DNA from: Bog-473 sp963721585
GTDB lineage: Bacteria; Actinomycetota; Acidimicrobiia; Acidimicrobiales; RAAP-2
Assembly (NCBI GenBank): GCA_963721585.1
Contig: CAVRJN010000001.1
Coordinates: 124,001-188,000, forward strand
Length of the DNA stretch: 64,000 nucleotides
Reading direction: 5' to 3'
Below, piece after piece: positions 20,857-29,407 of the stretch. The translations under genes were made by a program, and so were the position numbers. The notes under the pieces are model-generated. The model was not told the origin of the DNA, made no database searches, and saw nothing but the letters and a program-made list of their open reading frames with translations. Every line of letters starts with the position of its first letter. Within the stretch, counting starts at the first letter, position 1.

Positions 20857-22380
20857 TCAGCCGCTCCACATCCCGCCCTTGATAGGGCGCAGTGAATTCA
20901 CAATCGCGAGATACGTCGAAAGCGCTGGTGGATAGGCCGTTACGGTCATAAGTTCGTACTTGCAGGGCTGGCCCGAGATGGTGATCAGGTCGATGACTGA
21001 GTCTCCGCCGAACCTTTGCACCGTGGAGCCATCCGAGTAAGTAACGATGTCCGCTGGAAGGTCCGGAAGCGGCGTATAGGGAGGCTGCTGCCCCGGCGGA
21101 ACCACAACCTCGCCGATCGCATCGTCAAAGTCGATGCTGTAGAAGATGCCGCTTGAACCGGCAGGGGGGGTCGGGCTCACTTGAGGCATGAAGCCCGCGG
21201 TCGTCTCGGCGTAGTAGGTCGGCGCCCCCTGCAGACCCGTCCCCGCCAACGTCGGGAGATAGAGGGTGCATCCCGCCCATGGCGCGCTCACCCCGCTCTG
21301 GCCCCAAGGGACGAGCGAGGCCAGTCCCCCCGGCACGCTTACCGGTGCGGTGTCCCAGGGCGCCCACGGCCAGGTGAGCTGGCCGATCACCTCGTCAGCC
21401 AGGTGTCCCATGGCATTCTCGCCTTGTTGGTCGGGGTGGTACGAGTGCGCGATGTGACGCGAGAACCCGTTGAGCCAGGGTTGGTCCCCTTGCGAACACA
21501 GCTCGTGGCGGGTGCCCGGGCTCGGCTCGAGGAGGTACGCGTCGCTGGGAGGAACGACCCCACCTCCGTCGACCGGATTGATGAAGGTGAAATGGACGCT
21601 GTTGCGCTCCGCCGCCGGCTCTGCGTTGGCGTGGGCCACGGCCTGGCCGATGGTGGCATTGAGGTCAGCAGCCCAGCCCCGCATCCGGTTCACGATGAAG
21701 GGCGCAAAGCCCGAGCAGTCAAGGCGGCCTGGGTCCCACTCCGTCGGGAGCTCGAACACGTCGGGATAGCCCATCACCACGACATTTCCGCCCTTGACTA
21801 CCGCCGCCGTCGCCACGTGATTTATGAACGTCGGGTAACCCGGGTAGTGCACCCCATTGAGGGTGACGCCATCCCCTCCCAACGCTGCGATTTTGTCCCG
21901 CACCGTGTTGGCCGGCGCGCAGAAGTGGATCTGCTCGGTGCACTGCTCGATGGTGCCCTTAAAGCCGATGTCGTCGCCTCCGAAGGAAAACGTGACGAGG
22001 TCGTAGCGACCCATCTTGGGCGTCCACTGGGGTCCGACGGTCGAACCGTCCGCATTGAAGAACCCATCTGTGATTGCACCGGTGCATGCGACGAGGTCGG
22101 GGGCGCCCTCGGCGATCGTCAGGCCGTCGCGCTCAAGCTCGGCCGCGGCGCTGATTGCCCATGTCGACCCGGCATCACCCTGACCGGTTCCGCGGGCGCA
22201 CTTGCCTTCTGGGTGTGGGAGTCCCTGGCCCGACGCGTAGGAGTCGCCGGCCGCCAACCATGTGACGGCATGCGCCACCGGCGCGCTCGCATCAGCCGGA
22301 ACCTCGAGCGAGATCGAGCTTGTACCCGCCACCATTGCCAGCGTCGCCGTGACCGTCGCCAGCCGCCGCATTATGCCCAC
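20857..22380 (-). CDS. secreted SGNH/GDSL-family hydrolase
   Basis: This protein of about 507 aa has a signal peptide (IMRRLATVTATLAMVAGTSS). Its SGNH blocks are GDSYASGQG (block I nucleophile Ser), a conserved glycine region (VTFSFGGDDIGFKG, block with Gly/Asp) and SYHPDQQGENAMG (catalytic Asp-x-x-His equivalent, here HPD). Six or more cysteines fit an exported, disulfide-bonded esterase or lipase. A roughly 150-aa C-terminal extension of unknown role follows. The GTG at 22380 is chosen because GAGGTG sits 5 bp before it. It is cargo of segment A. Confidence 0.8.
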   Translation of the reverse strand: MGIMRRLATVTATLAMVAGTSSISLEVPADASAPVAHAVTWLAAGDSYASGQGLPHPEGKCARGTGQGDAGSTWAISAAAELERDGLTIAEGAPDLVACTGAITDGFFNADGSTVGPQWTPKMGRYDLVTFSFGGDDIGFKGTIEQCTEQIHFCAPANTVRDKIAALGGDGVTLNGVHYPGYPTFINHVATAAVVKGGNVVVMGYPDVFELPTEWDPGRLDCSGFAPFIVNRMRGWAADLNATIGQAVAHANAEPAAERNSVHFTFINPVDGGGVVPPSDAYLLEPSPGTRHELCSQGDQPWLNGFSRHIAHSYHPDQQGENAMGHLADEVIGQLTWPWAPWDTAPVSVPGGLASLVPWGQSGVSAPWAGCTLYLPTLAGTGLQGAPTYYAETTAGFMPQVSPTPPAGSSGIFYSIDFDDAIGEVVVPPGQQPPYTPLPDLPADIVTYSDGSTVQRFGGDSVIDLITISGQPCKYELMTVTAYPPALSTYLAIVNSLRPIKGGMWSG

Positions 22381-22718
22381 GAGATCACCTCCCCGCAGCG
22401 TTCGTCGACCGCCACCATAACCACGCTGTGTCGCAGAGACGGGCACGATGGGTGCGATCGCGCATGCTCCCCGAGGCGACCGATCAGATATGGCCTTGAG
22501 CTGTTGACCATCGTTCAACAAGGCCACTAAGCGTCGGAGTGGGGCGTTCAGGCGGTGGCTCCGTTGCCGGGTGATGTCGCGCTCTCTGGGTGTGTTGGCA
22601 CTCCTCCGGGCAGTGGCGCCTCCCCCGGGCTCGCGCTGTTGACACGCTGGAAGACAAGGCCGATACTCACCGACAGCAGGCGGTGGCGTCGGGTAAGCAA
22701 AGGCGGTTCAGACTCGAG
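22381..22718. other. divergent intergenic region
   Basis: This 338-bp region lies between the divergently transcribed SGNH hydrolase and the secreted protein gene at 22719. It should hold both promoters. I see no clear operator, RNA gene or additional coding frame. Confidence 0.5.
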
Positions 22719-23306
22719 ATGCTCACGAACAAGTTCACATTTCCCAGCGTCGACGCCCGCACTCTCCTGCCAGCTAGGTGCCCGAAGAGAGCGCCGCGTA
22801 AGGCTGCGGGGTGCAACAAATTCCTATTGGGTTCGATCGTCGCTGCCTCCTGCGTCTTAGGCGTGATCGGAACGCCGGCGGCCGCGGCCGTTAAAGGGGA
22901 TCCACAAGGCTCGAGCCAGCTCTCTCCGCCGATTGCGGCAGCCGCGCTCAAGGCGCTCCACGCGGCGAAGCCCTACGAGCCGCAGGACTCGACGCTCGAA
23001 TGTGGTTCTAAGATCGCGCCTTCAGGTGTCATCGCCGCTTTAGACAGGTCTCAGCTCCGCGGCCTCCACCTCCTGGCGGGAATCATCGCCACGTGCGATC
23101 GCACCGGGAACCTTCTCCAGGCGCTTACCAACGCCGGGGGGCTCACCAACCCCGAAGTGCAAGGCCTGAATGCAGCCGGGTCGATCGACTATGCACTCCA
23201 GGCCGGCGACGACGTAACTGTGGCCAGGATCGAGGCGACCGTCGGCAAATACTCGAAGGACCTGGCGGCGTTAATGCTCGCAGAGAGACAGGCCGAAGAC
23301 CCGTAG
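22719..23306 (+). CDS. secreted protein of unknown function
   Basis: The 195-aa product has a basic N-terminus, a hydrophobic segment (FLLGSIVAASCVLGVIGTPA) and an AAAA cleavage region, then a mature alpha-helical part of about 130 residues. Helices read AAALKALHAAKPYEP, GVIAALDRSQLRGLHLLAGI and DLAALMLAERQAED. One Cys pair (LECGSK, IATCDR) may form a disulfide. I recognise no family. It precedes the beta-propeller gene on the same strand by 124 bp. Start is the ATG at 22719 with only a weak GAG upstream. Confidence 0.55.
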   Translation: MLTNKFTFPSVDARTLLPARCPKRAPRKAAGCNKFLLGSIVAASCVLGVIGTPAAAAVKGDPQGSSQLSPPIAAAALKALHAAKPYEPQDSTLECGSKIAPSGVIAALDRSQLRGLHLLAGIIATCDRTGNLLQALTNAGGLTNPEVQGLNAAGSIDYALQAGDDVTVARIEATVGKYSKDLAALMLAERQAEDP

Positions 23307-23430
23307 ACCTACGCGGACGTCCCCTCATGGACAAGCAAGGTTGCAACCTGTTCTGGGCGGGTTGAGGCTGCCCGCCTACGACATCAGAAGCTCCGATTTG
23401 TAGTCACAGACACAGGAACGAGGAGAACCA

Positions 23431-24450
23431 ATGCGGGGTATTTCAGCAACCAGCGCAACGTTGGCTTTGGCCCTACTAGCGGCCGCGGTTACAGCAAGCC
23501 CAATTTCGAGCGCGTCGCCAGCCCAAAACTCGCCCAATTCGTCCGCACAGTCCTGGTCTGCAGCAAAGGTCATAGATCCTGATAGCAGCGGACCCTATCT
23601 GGCACTTCTCGGCATCTCCTGTCCGACCACGACATTCTGTGTCAGCCCTGACAACGGAGGCGATGTCGTCACCTATGCAAATGGCCACTGGGAAGCTCGA
23701 AAGAGAATCGGTGGAGAAGGCGGCGAACACTACATAATTTCCATTTCGTGCCCTAGCACTTCGTTCTGCCTTGCGATCGACAATACAGGACACGTTCTTA
23801 CGGACAACAACGGATTGTGGTCCACACCCCAATTTATTTCGCGAGATCTCATCGATGGCTCGGTTTCGTGCGCATCAGTGTCGTTCTGCGTAGCGGTAGA
23901 TTACGGTTCCGACATTTACACCTATCAAGACGGCTCTTGGGTAGGTCCACAGGAGATAGACCCTGGCGGGTCGTTGTCGTCGATTTCTTGTCCGACCACT
24001 TTCTTCTGCATGGCAGCGGGAGGTAGCGACAGCGTCACATATCAGAATGGTGGCTGGCTTCAACCTGCGCGCATCGACAGTGGAGGAGAAGACTCCTTGC
24101 TTGCAGTATCCTGCTCAAGCAATTCATTTTGCGTCGCAACGGACCTAGCCGGCAACGCCTTCTTCTACTCAAGCGGGGCTTGGTCTCAGGGATACACGGT
24201 CCTGTCCGACGTCGATGTATCGAGTGGTGACGGCGGTCTTATGTCGGTTTCGTGCCCAACCTCATCGTTTTGCGCAGCCACGGGAGGAAACGGCCGCAAA
24301 TCGGCATTAGCCGTGCGTTTAGTCAACAGGAAATGGTCGTCTCCCGTGGTCCTCGTCAAGAATCAGCGGGTCTTTACCTCGTGTCCTGAGGCTCTTACTT
24401 GTATGGCCGTTGCTGGCAAAGACGCCTTTCAATATGGTCGGTGGCCCTGA
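23431..24450 (+). CDS. secreted seven-bladed beta-propeller-like protein with paired cysteines
   Basis: The 339-aa protein has a signal peptide (ATLALALLAAAVTASPISSA) and seven repeats of about 40 residues. Each opens with a SCP-type C-x5-C motif: SCPTTTFCV, SCPSTSFCL, SCASVSFCV, SCPTTFFCM, SCSSNSFCV, SCPTSSFCA, SCPEALTCM. Each is followed by a strand such as GDVVTYANGHW. Seven repeats predict a seven-bladed propeller with one disulfide per blade. It is exported to the cell surface or medium; the ligand is unknown. AGGAG lies 7 bp before the ATG. Codon use is less GC-biased than in the core genes, consistent with transfer. Confidence 0.75.
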   Translation: MRGISATSATLALALLAAAVTASPISSASPAQNSPNSSAQSWSAAKVIDPDSSGPYLALLGISCPTTTFCVSPDNGGDVVTYANGHWEARKRIGGEGGEHYIISISCPSTSFCLAIDNTGHVLTDNNGLWSTPQFISRDLIDGSVSCASVSFCVAVDYGSDIYTYQDGSWVGPQEIDPGGSLSSISCPTTFFCMAAGGSDSVTYQNGGWLQPARIDSGGEDSLLAVSCSSNSFCVATDLAGNAFFYSSGAWSQGYTVLSDVDVSSGDGGLMSVSCPTSSFCAATGGNGRKSALAVRLVNRKWSSPVVLVKNQRVFTSCPEALTCMAVAGKDAFQYGRWP

Positions 24451-24793
24451 CCGTTCTTCGCAGCAATCGATGGCTTCACGACGCGCCCGCAGATATTGGG
24501 ACGAGCGTTGTGAGAACCCGGCCCATTGGCAAAGCGTCGAGGTCCCCCACCAAATAACACGCAGCCGCTGTCGCCAGGTTCGAAACACTACGACGACGGG
24601 GTAGTACAGCACGTTGTGCTGTGCGTCGACCGCAACGCAACTCGCCGGTGCCAAGCACGAGAGGGTCCAGGCGGCAGTCCGGCGCACGCCACCAATTCCG
24701 AGCGAATGCCTACTTTGTGTCTTGCAAACACGCATCGAATCCTCCCCTTCGCCCCTGGAGGACACGGCCCCTTAGCCGTGACTTCATCGAAGA
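24451..24793. other. convergent intergenic region with a possible propeller-blade remnant
   Basis: This 343-bp region separates two convergent propeller genes. On the minus strand at about 24598-24672 a frame reads TLSCLAPASCVAVDAQHN followed by VLYYP. That matches the Cys-paired blade motif of the 23431 protein but is not part of an intact gene. It is either a decayed fragment or chance. No terminator hairpin was evident. Confidence 0.3.
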
Positions 24794-26083
24794 TTATGAA
24801 ACCTTGATGAGCTGACCACTCGGATTGGTGATGTACACCGCCCGGTTCCCGGGTGTTGGTATAGAAGGATAGAAACCACCATACGGCCCAACGTCAAAGC
24901 CCGGCAACGGCAGCGCAAACATCTCCGCACCTGTATTCACTTTAAGCACGGCAAGGCTGGTTGTTGAAGCGTTGAACTCGTTGATCGTGTACGCAACTCC
25001 GTCTTGGGTCGTCGCCTGGCTGGGGGACACGAGCCCCTTGTGCTGCCATGCGATCGATCCGTCGCTGAGTTTGATTCCAAAGAGCCCCTCGTTGTCCCCG
25101 ATGGCCACGGCGACGCTGTTCGAAACTGCGACCTTGTAGGAGCGATCGAGGGGTACGGGGGCATTCCACATTGGTGTACCTGTTGCGGGGTCGATCCGAT
25201 CTAACTCCCCTCCGCTGAGGTCGGTCGTTGCGTTCCCGTTTACTGGAGTGTCGGCCTGAGCTTGAGCCAACAGAAGTCCGTTCTTTCCGCTGACACCAAA
25301 CCACTCGGCATTGTTTGGTGGGTTCTGCACCCACTGCTGATCCCCGGTTGCCAGCGCGAGCGAGTAAAGATAGCCGGCGTCGTCGGCCGCATAGACGCTC
25401 TGTCCGATTGCGGAGACCCATGCCATAATCCCGTTGTGGGTCTCGCTCAGTTGGTGACTCCAGCGCAGTGCACCGGTCAACGGGTCGAATGCATAGACGG
25501 TTCCGGCGTTGGAGCCCAGAAGGGTGCCGCCACTCTCGGTCAAAGGCCCGAACTCACTTCCACTGGGACCTGCGAACTGCCATTCGAGCGCACCGGATCT
25601 TGCATCAATGGCCACCACTCCACTCGCACCTCCGAGGTATACGCGTGACCCGTCAGTCATAGGTTGAGCGGCGTTACGAATCGAGAGCGGCACCTTCCAA
25701 AGCAACTTCCCAGTGTCCGTGTTGACGTCATAGAGCGTGGCTTCGCCGTCGGTCTGGTCGTTTGCATTGACTATCGACGTGACATAGGCACTAGTGCCCG
25801 ACAGAACAGGCGAGGAGACGTCAACGTTGACCTTGGCGTAGTGCTGGATCCCGGTCAACTGGGTCCTCCAGCGCACATGCGCCGACGGGCTGAGCATAAC
25901 TCCGGGATAAGACCCTTGGGAGCCAGGATCCATAGCTGCAGCTTGTACAGAGGCCTCGGCCGCCGGAGCACCCCGCAGGTTCATTGGCATTGCGGCGAAT
26001 GCAATAGAGGTGAGGACCGCAATCGCGACCGATCTCAACCCTCTCATAAGCGCATTCAGTCCCTCGTGAGTATTTCTGCGCAT
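24794..26083 (-). CDS. secreted PQQ-type (WD40-like) beta-propeller protein
   Basis: The 429-aa product has a signal peptide (about 13-45, SVAIAVLTSIAFAAMPM) and repeated PQQ_2-like blades: DVNTDTGKLLWKVPL, AIDARSGALEWQFAG, AFDPLTGALRWSHQL, SLALATGDQQWV, RIDPATGTPMWNAPV, GIKLSDGSIAWQHKG, VLKVNTGAEMFALPL. Such blades (x-D-x-x-T-G-x-x-x-W) build BamB-like or quinoprotein-like propellers. The tryptophan-docking motifs are clear but no dehydrogenase active-site calcium ligands are visible, so a binding or scaffold role is likelier than PQQ catalysis. It is cargo of segment A. Start ATG at 26083; one at 26047 is equally possible. Confidence 0.8.
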   Translation of the reverse strand: MRRNTHEGLNALMRGLRSVAIAVLTSIAFAAMPMNLRGAPAAEASVQAAAMDPGSQGSYPGVMLSPSAHVRWRTQLTGIQHYAKVNVDVSSPVLSGTSAYVTSIVNANDQTDGEATLYDVNTDTGKLLWKVPLSIRNAAQPMTDGSRVYLGGASGVVAIDARSGALEWQFAGPSGSEFGPLTESGGTLLGSNAGTVYAFDPLTGALRWSHQLSETHNGIMAWVSAIGQSVYAADDAGYLYSLALATGDQQWVQNPPNNAEWFGVSGKNGLLLAQAQADTPVNGNATTDLSGGELDRIDPATGTPMWNAPVPLDRSYKVAVSNSVAVAIGDNEGLFGIKLSDGSIAWQHKGLVSPSQATTQDGVAYTINEFNASTTSLAVLKVNTGAEMFALPLPGFDVGPYGGFYPSIPTPGNRAVYITNPSGQLIKVS

Positions 26084-26270
26084 CGTAGCGATCGGCGACC
26101 GACGATGTGACTCAAAAGGCGTGGCTCAAGCCGGAAGGCCCGAACGACCTCGCTTGTGCAACGGTACAAATGCCGGGACTCTGGGTGAGCTTGCTGTTGT
26201 GGAAGGTTAGGAGGGCATCCAGGCCGGCTCTGGCGGCCGGCCTCACCCATTGTGAACCTCCTACCCATCC

Positions 26271-26345
26271 GACGCCTCAAGGGGACGCTGCGGGACTCCG
26301 CTCCGCTCCGTGTCCTCGCTCGCCTCCGGCGCCCCTTGACGCGTC
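26271..26345. repeat. long inverted repeat with 14-bp arms
   Basis: The left arm (26271-26284) and right arm (26332-26345) are complementary at 13 of 14 positions, with core TCAAGGGG / CCCCTTGA, around a 47-base loop rich in GCTCCGCTCCG. It could fold as a hairpin in single-stranded DNA or RNA. Its role is unknown; it may be a terminator-like or end-structure element. Confidence 0.65.
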
Positions 26346-26508
26346 TCCTAACTCAATGCCTCGATTACAACGACCTCAGTCTTGGCGCGATTTTGGCCCG
26401 AAGGAACTGCGACTTGCGGTTCGTGGCAGCAACTACGGATCGATGGTTCCTCTCGAATCCAGGAGTCGACCAGTGCATTCGAGATACTCAGTGTGCAGCT
26501 AGGTCATA

Positions 26509-26569
26509 AGTCGGGGTTCATTCTGCGTTCGGGACGCAAAGGTCCCGGTTCAAGTCCCGTAGCCCGACC
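26509..26569 (+). pseudogene. degenerate tRNA-Pro-like 3' fragment
   Basis: The segment contains an anticodon-arm-like TGCG-TTCGGGA-CGCA (anticodon CGG, proline), then AAAGGT, a TTCAAGT T-loop and an acceptor-like end TAGCCCGACC. The D arm and 5' acceptor strand are absent and the T stem does not pair. It looks like the remnant of another tRNA-derived attachment site. Confidence 0.35.
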
Positions 26570-26752
26570 CTGAAGGCAGCAATCCCAGACCAATTGCCAT
26601 CATCTAGTTCAGCGTGCTGAAGTCAGTGTGGCCGTGAGACAATTAGCCCCGAACCGCCAAAGGAGACGTACGCATAGAGGCGAACTCGGGCCATCCGCCT
26701 CTTTGCCGTTAAGGAGCACACTGCCCGAAGGTACATCTACGCCCTGCCGCTT

Positions 26753-26774
26753 TCATCCCGCGAATATCCCGCGG
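26753..26774 (+). repeat. 22-bp repeat near the right end of segment A
   Basis: Exact copy, same orientation, of the 18961-18982 sequence inside the 3' end of the integrase gene. It contains two CCCGCG units and is a candidate integrase arm-binding site. Confidence 0.6.
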
Positions 26775-26865
26775 ACGCCGCCGATCAGCCCCGTTCGTCC
26801 TCATCCGTGCAGAGCGCTGTGCTGCACGATTGTTCATAAGGGTTCGGGGGTGTTCGGTTCGGAGA

Positions 26866-26911
26866 GCTTCCCAAGCTGAGAACGCGGGTTCGATTCCCGT
26901 CGCCCGCTCTC
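26866..26911. repeat. attachment site copy 2 (segment A / segment B junction)
   Basis: Exact 46-bp copy of the tRNA-Gly 3' half. It marks the right end of segment A and the left end of segment B. Confidence 0.9.
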
Positions 26912-27063
26912 TCACGACTCCGCAGGTCGAACCCGGTATCTGCATCGTGCTGTTCCAGCGTTCGCTCGAACGGAACGCGCGTCGTGCCCCCTGGGTGCGC
27001 CAATTGGGTTTTCGTTCTCAGCCAGCCAGCCTGGAGGACGGACGTCAATCATTCAAGAATCCC
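26912..27063. repeat. left-end arm of segment B, homologous to the arm at 50897
   Basis: The sequence after the att core (CTCCGCAGGTCGA, GCGTTCGCTCG, CGTCGTGCCCCC, TTCGTTCTCAG, GAGGACGGACGT, ATCCCGG) matches 50897-51085 with about three quarters of positions conserved. The first part also matches 29408-29495 more weakly. No gene is present. It is a conserved element end. Confidence 0.7.
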
Positions 27064-27144
27064 GGTGAAAGCTATTCATCCTCACTTAGCAAACGCGAGG
27101 CAATATTCCCACTTTGAGTCGTCCCAAGACAAAGGCCGCTCGAC

Positions 27145-27609
27145 TCAGCGAGGGCGAAATCGCGACCACTCTGCACGCAGCGTCGCCCGCTGTTTCTCGT
27201 CGAACACAAGTTCCGCATTGACGACGATCTCGGACTCCGAAACCTTCTCGGGTTCGGCATATAAGGCTAGGACAGGGCCCAATGGTGTCGGTCGAAGGAA
27301 CTTCACCTCGAGACCGGCCGTGATGAACGGGACAGGTGCCCCCGGCTCTGCTTGCCAGCCGCGCTGATCGGCCTCCCACATGACCACGGCGGCTGTGTGA
27401 CAGTCCAGGACCGTCGTGATGATTCCGCCGTTGAGAAAGCCGAAACCGTTGTCGTGCTCGGGGCGCGGCGTGAATGTCGCCACCGTACGGTCGCCGTCCC
27501 GATAACTACGGAGATGGAATCCGTCGGGATTGGCATGTCCACACCCGAAGCAGGTGAGGTCGGGAAACAGGGCCTCCTGGATGCTCAGTTGGGACCTGGG
27601 TGTTGTCAT
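27145..27609 (-). CDS. hotdog-fold acyl-CoA thioesterase (PaaI/4HBT-like)
   Basis: The 154-aa product has a hotdog-fold core: CFGCGHANPDGFHLRSY, FTPRPEHDNGFGFLNGGIIT with the conserved NGGI-type active helix start, TVLDCHTAAVVMW, and a strand-rich C-terminus (EVKFLRPTPLGPVLALYA). The CFGCG..NP.GL.. opening is typical of PaaI-like proteins that hydrolyse acyl-CoA esters. GGGGCGG precedes the ATG at 27609. It lies 34 bp downstream of the TetR gene and is probably cotranscribed. Confidence 0.82.
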   Translation of the reverse strand: MTTPRSQLSIQEALFPDLTCFGCGHANPDGFHLRSYRDGDRTVATFTPRPEHDNGFGFLNGGIITTVLDCHTAAVVMWEADQRGWQAEPGAPVPFITAGLEVKFLRPTPLGPVLALYAEPEKVSESEIVVNAELVFDEKQRATLRAEWSRFRPR

Positions 27610-27643
27610 TTCCGCCCCTTTCCTGGCTCGACGGTACGAAGAA

Positions 27644-28273
27644 TCAAGTTTGGTCCTCGCAGGACAGCCGACTCGTGACGGCTGATCGGGCACGACCGAT
27701 CACAGCCAAATCGTCGTGAAGAACGCTGACAATGTTCGTTCCAGCCAGGATCACACCGAGCTCGAAGGCGAGCTGTTGGGGATCTGTGCCAACGGGCAGC
27801 TCGCCTCGATCAACAGCCGCGCTGGCTTCGCGACCGAGCACATCACGCCACTGCTGTTGGATGCGAGCGACCTCGTCATGGACGCGTCCAGAGCGACCGC
27901 CAACCTCGGCGGAGGCGGAGACGAAGAAGCAACCCCCGGGGAAGACGCGCCGCTCGACGTAGGAGAGGTAGCCCTCACAAAGGGCGAGCAAGCGGTGGCG
28001 CCCGGGCTCAGTTGCATCCAACGCCGGGGCGACGACCTCAACGATGAAGCTGTCGCGTGCCGCGTTGATGGTCGCCAGCTGGAGTTCTTCCTTGGAGCCG
28101 AAGAGTGCGTAGACGCTGCTCTTGGCGATGCCGGTGACGTGGGCCAATCGTCCGATCGAGATCCCTTCGATTCCCTCGATCGTTGCCAGCTGCGCTGCCT
28201 GTTCCACGACGCGGGCGCGTGAACGCTCCCCCGGGGCTCGGGTTTGCTTCTTCGGGGTCTCCTCCTCGGCCAT
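27644..28273 (-). CDS. TetR/AcrR-family transcriptional regulator
   Basis: The 209-aa product has an N-terminal TetR helix-turn-helix (about 15-65): RARVVEQAAQLATIEGIEGI, then SIGRLAHVTGIAKSSVYALF and GSKEELQLATINAA. The C-terminal ligand domain contains YLSYVERRVFPGGCFFVSAS, which resembles the TetR_C_33/YdeS-like subgroup. It is transcribed away from the methyltransferase at 28361; paired ACGATCGT sites in the 87-bp gap are its likely operator. The preferred start is the ATG at 28273. It probably regulates both directions in response to a small acyl or aromatic ligand, by inference. Confidence 0.88.
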   Translation of the reverse strand: MAEEETPKKQTRAPGERSRARVVEQAAQLATIEGIEGISIGRLAHVTGIAKSSVYALFGSKEELQLATINAARDSFIVEVVAPALDATEPGRHRLLALCEGYLSYVERRVFPGGCFFVSASAEVGGRSGRVHDEVARIQQQWRDVLGREASAAVDRGELPVGTDPQQLAFELGVILAGTNIVSVLHDDLAVIGRARSAVTSRLSCEDQT

Positions 28274-28313
28274 CGGGAACTCCTCACTCGACCAGCGCCC
28301 TTGCATCTTAGAC

Positions 28314-28342
28314 GCACGATCGTTTAGAGTGGTTATACGATC
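28314..28342. promoter_or_regulatory. probable TetR operator, two ACGATCGT palindromes
   Basis: Two identical 8-bp palindromes ACGATCGT (28314-28321 and 28335-28342) have centres 21 bp apart, two helical turns. They lie between the TetR gene and the divergent methyltransferase gene, 41 and 19 bp from the starts. The spacing suits two TetR dimers on one DNA face. Confidence 0.7.
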
Positions 28343-28360
28343 GTACGTTCAAGGAGTCCT

Positions 28361-29149
28361 ATGTCGACGAGCAAGGTGGACTGGCAAGAGGCGGGGCGGG
28401 GTTGGGGGGCGCGAGCCACGGAATGGGCCTACCTGTGGGAGCCGTATGCGCTTCCGGCCAATGAGGTGCTCTTCGATCGACTTGGCGTCGAGGCCGGAGT
28501 CCGCCTCTTGGACATCGCGTGCGGTTCGGGCTTTGCCGCCTCGGTGGCGGCGCGCCGGGGCGCCGAGGTCTCAGGGATCGATGCGTCAGGACCACTCACC
28601 GCGATCGCCGCGGCGCGGACGCCTGATGGGAGCTTTCGGCTCGGAAACATGTTCGCTTTGCCCTACCCGGATGACAGCTTCGATCTCGCCATCAGTTTCA
28701 ACGGGATCTGGAAGGGCTGTGGGGGTGCCCTCGAAGAGATGAGGCGCGTCCTGGTCCCCGAGGGCCGTTTGGGCCTCACCTTTTGGGGGCGATTCGAGCG
28801 GCTAGGACTGATGCCCTACTTCCTTAAGGTCATCGAGTTGTCTCCGCCCAGCCATGGCACGGCGACTACCGAACTCGGCGATACGCAGAATGTGATGGAG
28901 GACATGCTGAGCGCCGCGGGATTTGGGGCCCTCGAACGCGGGATCGTGAACGTGGTCAACGAATGGCCCGATACGTCGACCGCCGTCCGAGCGCTCGCGG
29001 CGGCCGGCCCGTCTGTACCGGCGATCGAAGCGGTCGGCTACGAAGCATTCTGTGAGGCGTTGCGAGAGGTCATCGCGCCATTGTGCGATCGGGATGTCGG
29101 CGTCCGGATTACGTCCGAGTTCTGCTGGATTACCGCGGCTGCTGGCTGA
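28361..29149 (+). CDS. class I SAM-dependent methyltransferase
   Basis: The 262-aa product has the Rossmann-type SAM-binding motifs: LLDIACGSGFAASVAARRGA (motif I), SGIDASGPL (acidic end of strand 2), FDLAISFNGIWKGCG (motif II region) and a post-motif LVPEGRLGLTFWG. It resembles ubiquinone/menaquinone-type small-molecule methyltransferases (Methyltransf_11). AAGGAG sits before the ATG. It is divergent from the TetR gene and probably under its control. The substrate is unknown. Confidence 0.87.
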   Translation: MSTSKVDWQEAGRGWGARATEWAYLWEPYALPANEVLFDRLGVEAGVRLLDIACGSGFAASVAARRGAEVSGIDASGPLTAIAAARTPDGSFRLGNMFALPYPDDSFDLAISFNGIWKGCGGALEEMRRVLVPEGRLGLTFWGRFERLGLMPYFLKVIELSPPSHGTATTELGDTQNVMEDMLSAAGFGALERGIVNVVNEWPDTSTAVRALAAAGPSVPAIEAVGYEAFCEALREVIAPLCDRDVGVRITSEFCWITAAAG

Positions 29150-29226
29150 TCCACCGCTCGGTTGTGTGCTGCTCGCCGTCTTCTCACTTACATGGCTGAG
29201 AACCTTCGCTCCAGCCGTGCAGCAGC

Positions 29227-29286
29227 GTGCAACAGGCTGCTTCGGACCTATTTCGTGCAACACGCAGCGACAAACAGGGTGCAACA
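29227..29286 (+). repeat. GTGCAACA direct repeats at the right end of segment B
   Basis: Three copies of GTGCAACA (29227, 29255, 29279) lie 76-143 bp left of attachment copy 3. The first two, 28 bp apart, and the intervening ACCTATTTC are repeated before attachment copy 4 (50712, 50740). They are candidate arm-type recombinase sites. Confidence 0.65.
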
Positions 29287-29361
29287 GCGAATACCCAGCG
29301 GGTCTGTGTGAATGGGATTGAGCTTTCCGCTTATCCGCAGGTCGCGGAAAATCCTCGATGG

Positions 29362-29407
29362 GCTTCCCAAGCTGAGAACGCGGGTTCGATTCCCGTCGCC
29401 CGCTCTC
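29362..29407. repeat. attachment site copy 3 (segment B / segment C junction)
   Basis: Exact 46-bp copy of the tRNA-Gly 3' half. It ends segment B (2.5 kb) and begins segment C (21.4 kb). Confidence 0.9.

Larger units (their letters stand above)
26084..26865. other. non-coding right end of segment A
   Basis: No credible gene is present in these 782 bp. The stretch holds a long inverted repeat (26271-26345), a degenerate tRNA-Pro-like 3' fragment (26509-26569) and the second copy of a 22-bp repeat (26753-26774), then runs into attachment site copy 2. The layout fits the right arm of an integrative element. Confidence 0.6.

Noticed and set aside
20603..20869. 88-codon minus-strand frame before the SGNH gene
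   Set aside because: Arginine- and serine-rich, no motif and no ribosome site.
26709..27048. Short minus-strand frames across att copy 2 reading GDGNRTRVLSLGS
   Set aside because: This peptide is only the antisense translation of tRNA-Gly sequence; the same words appear at every att copy.
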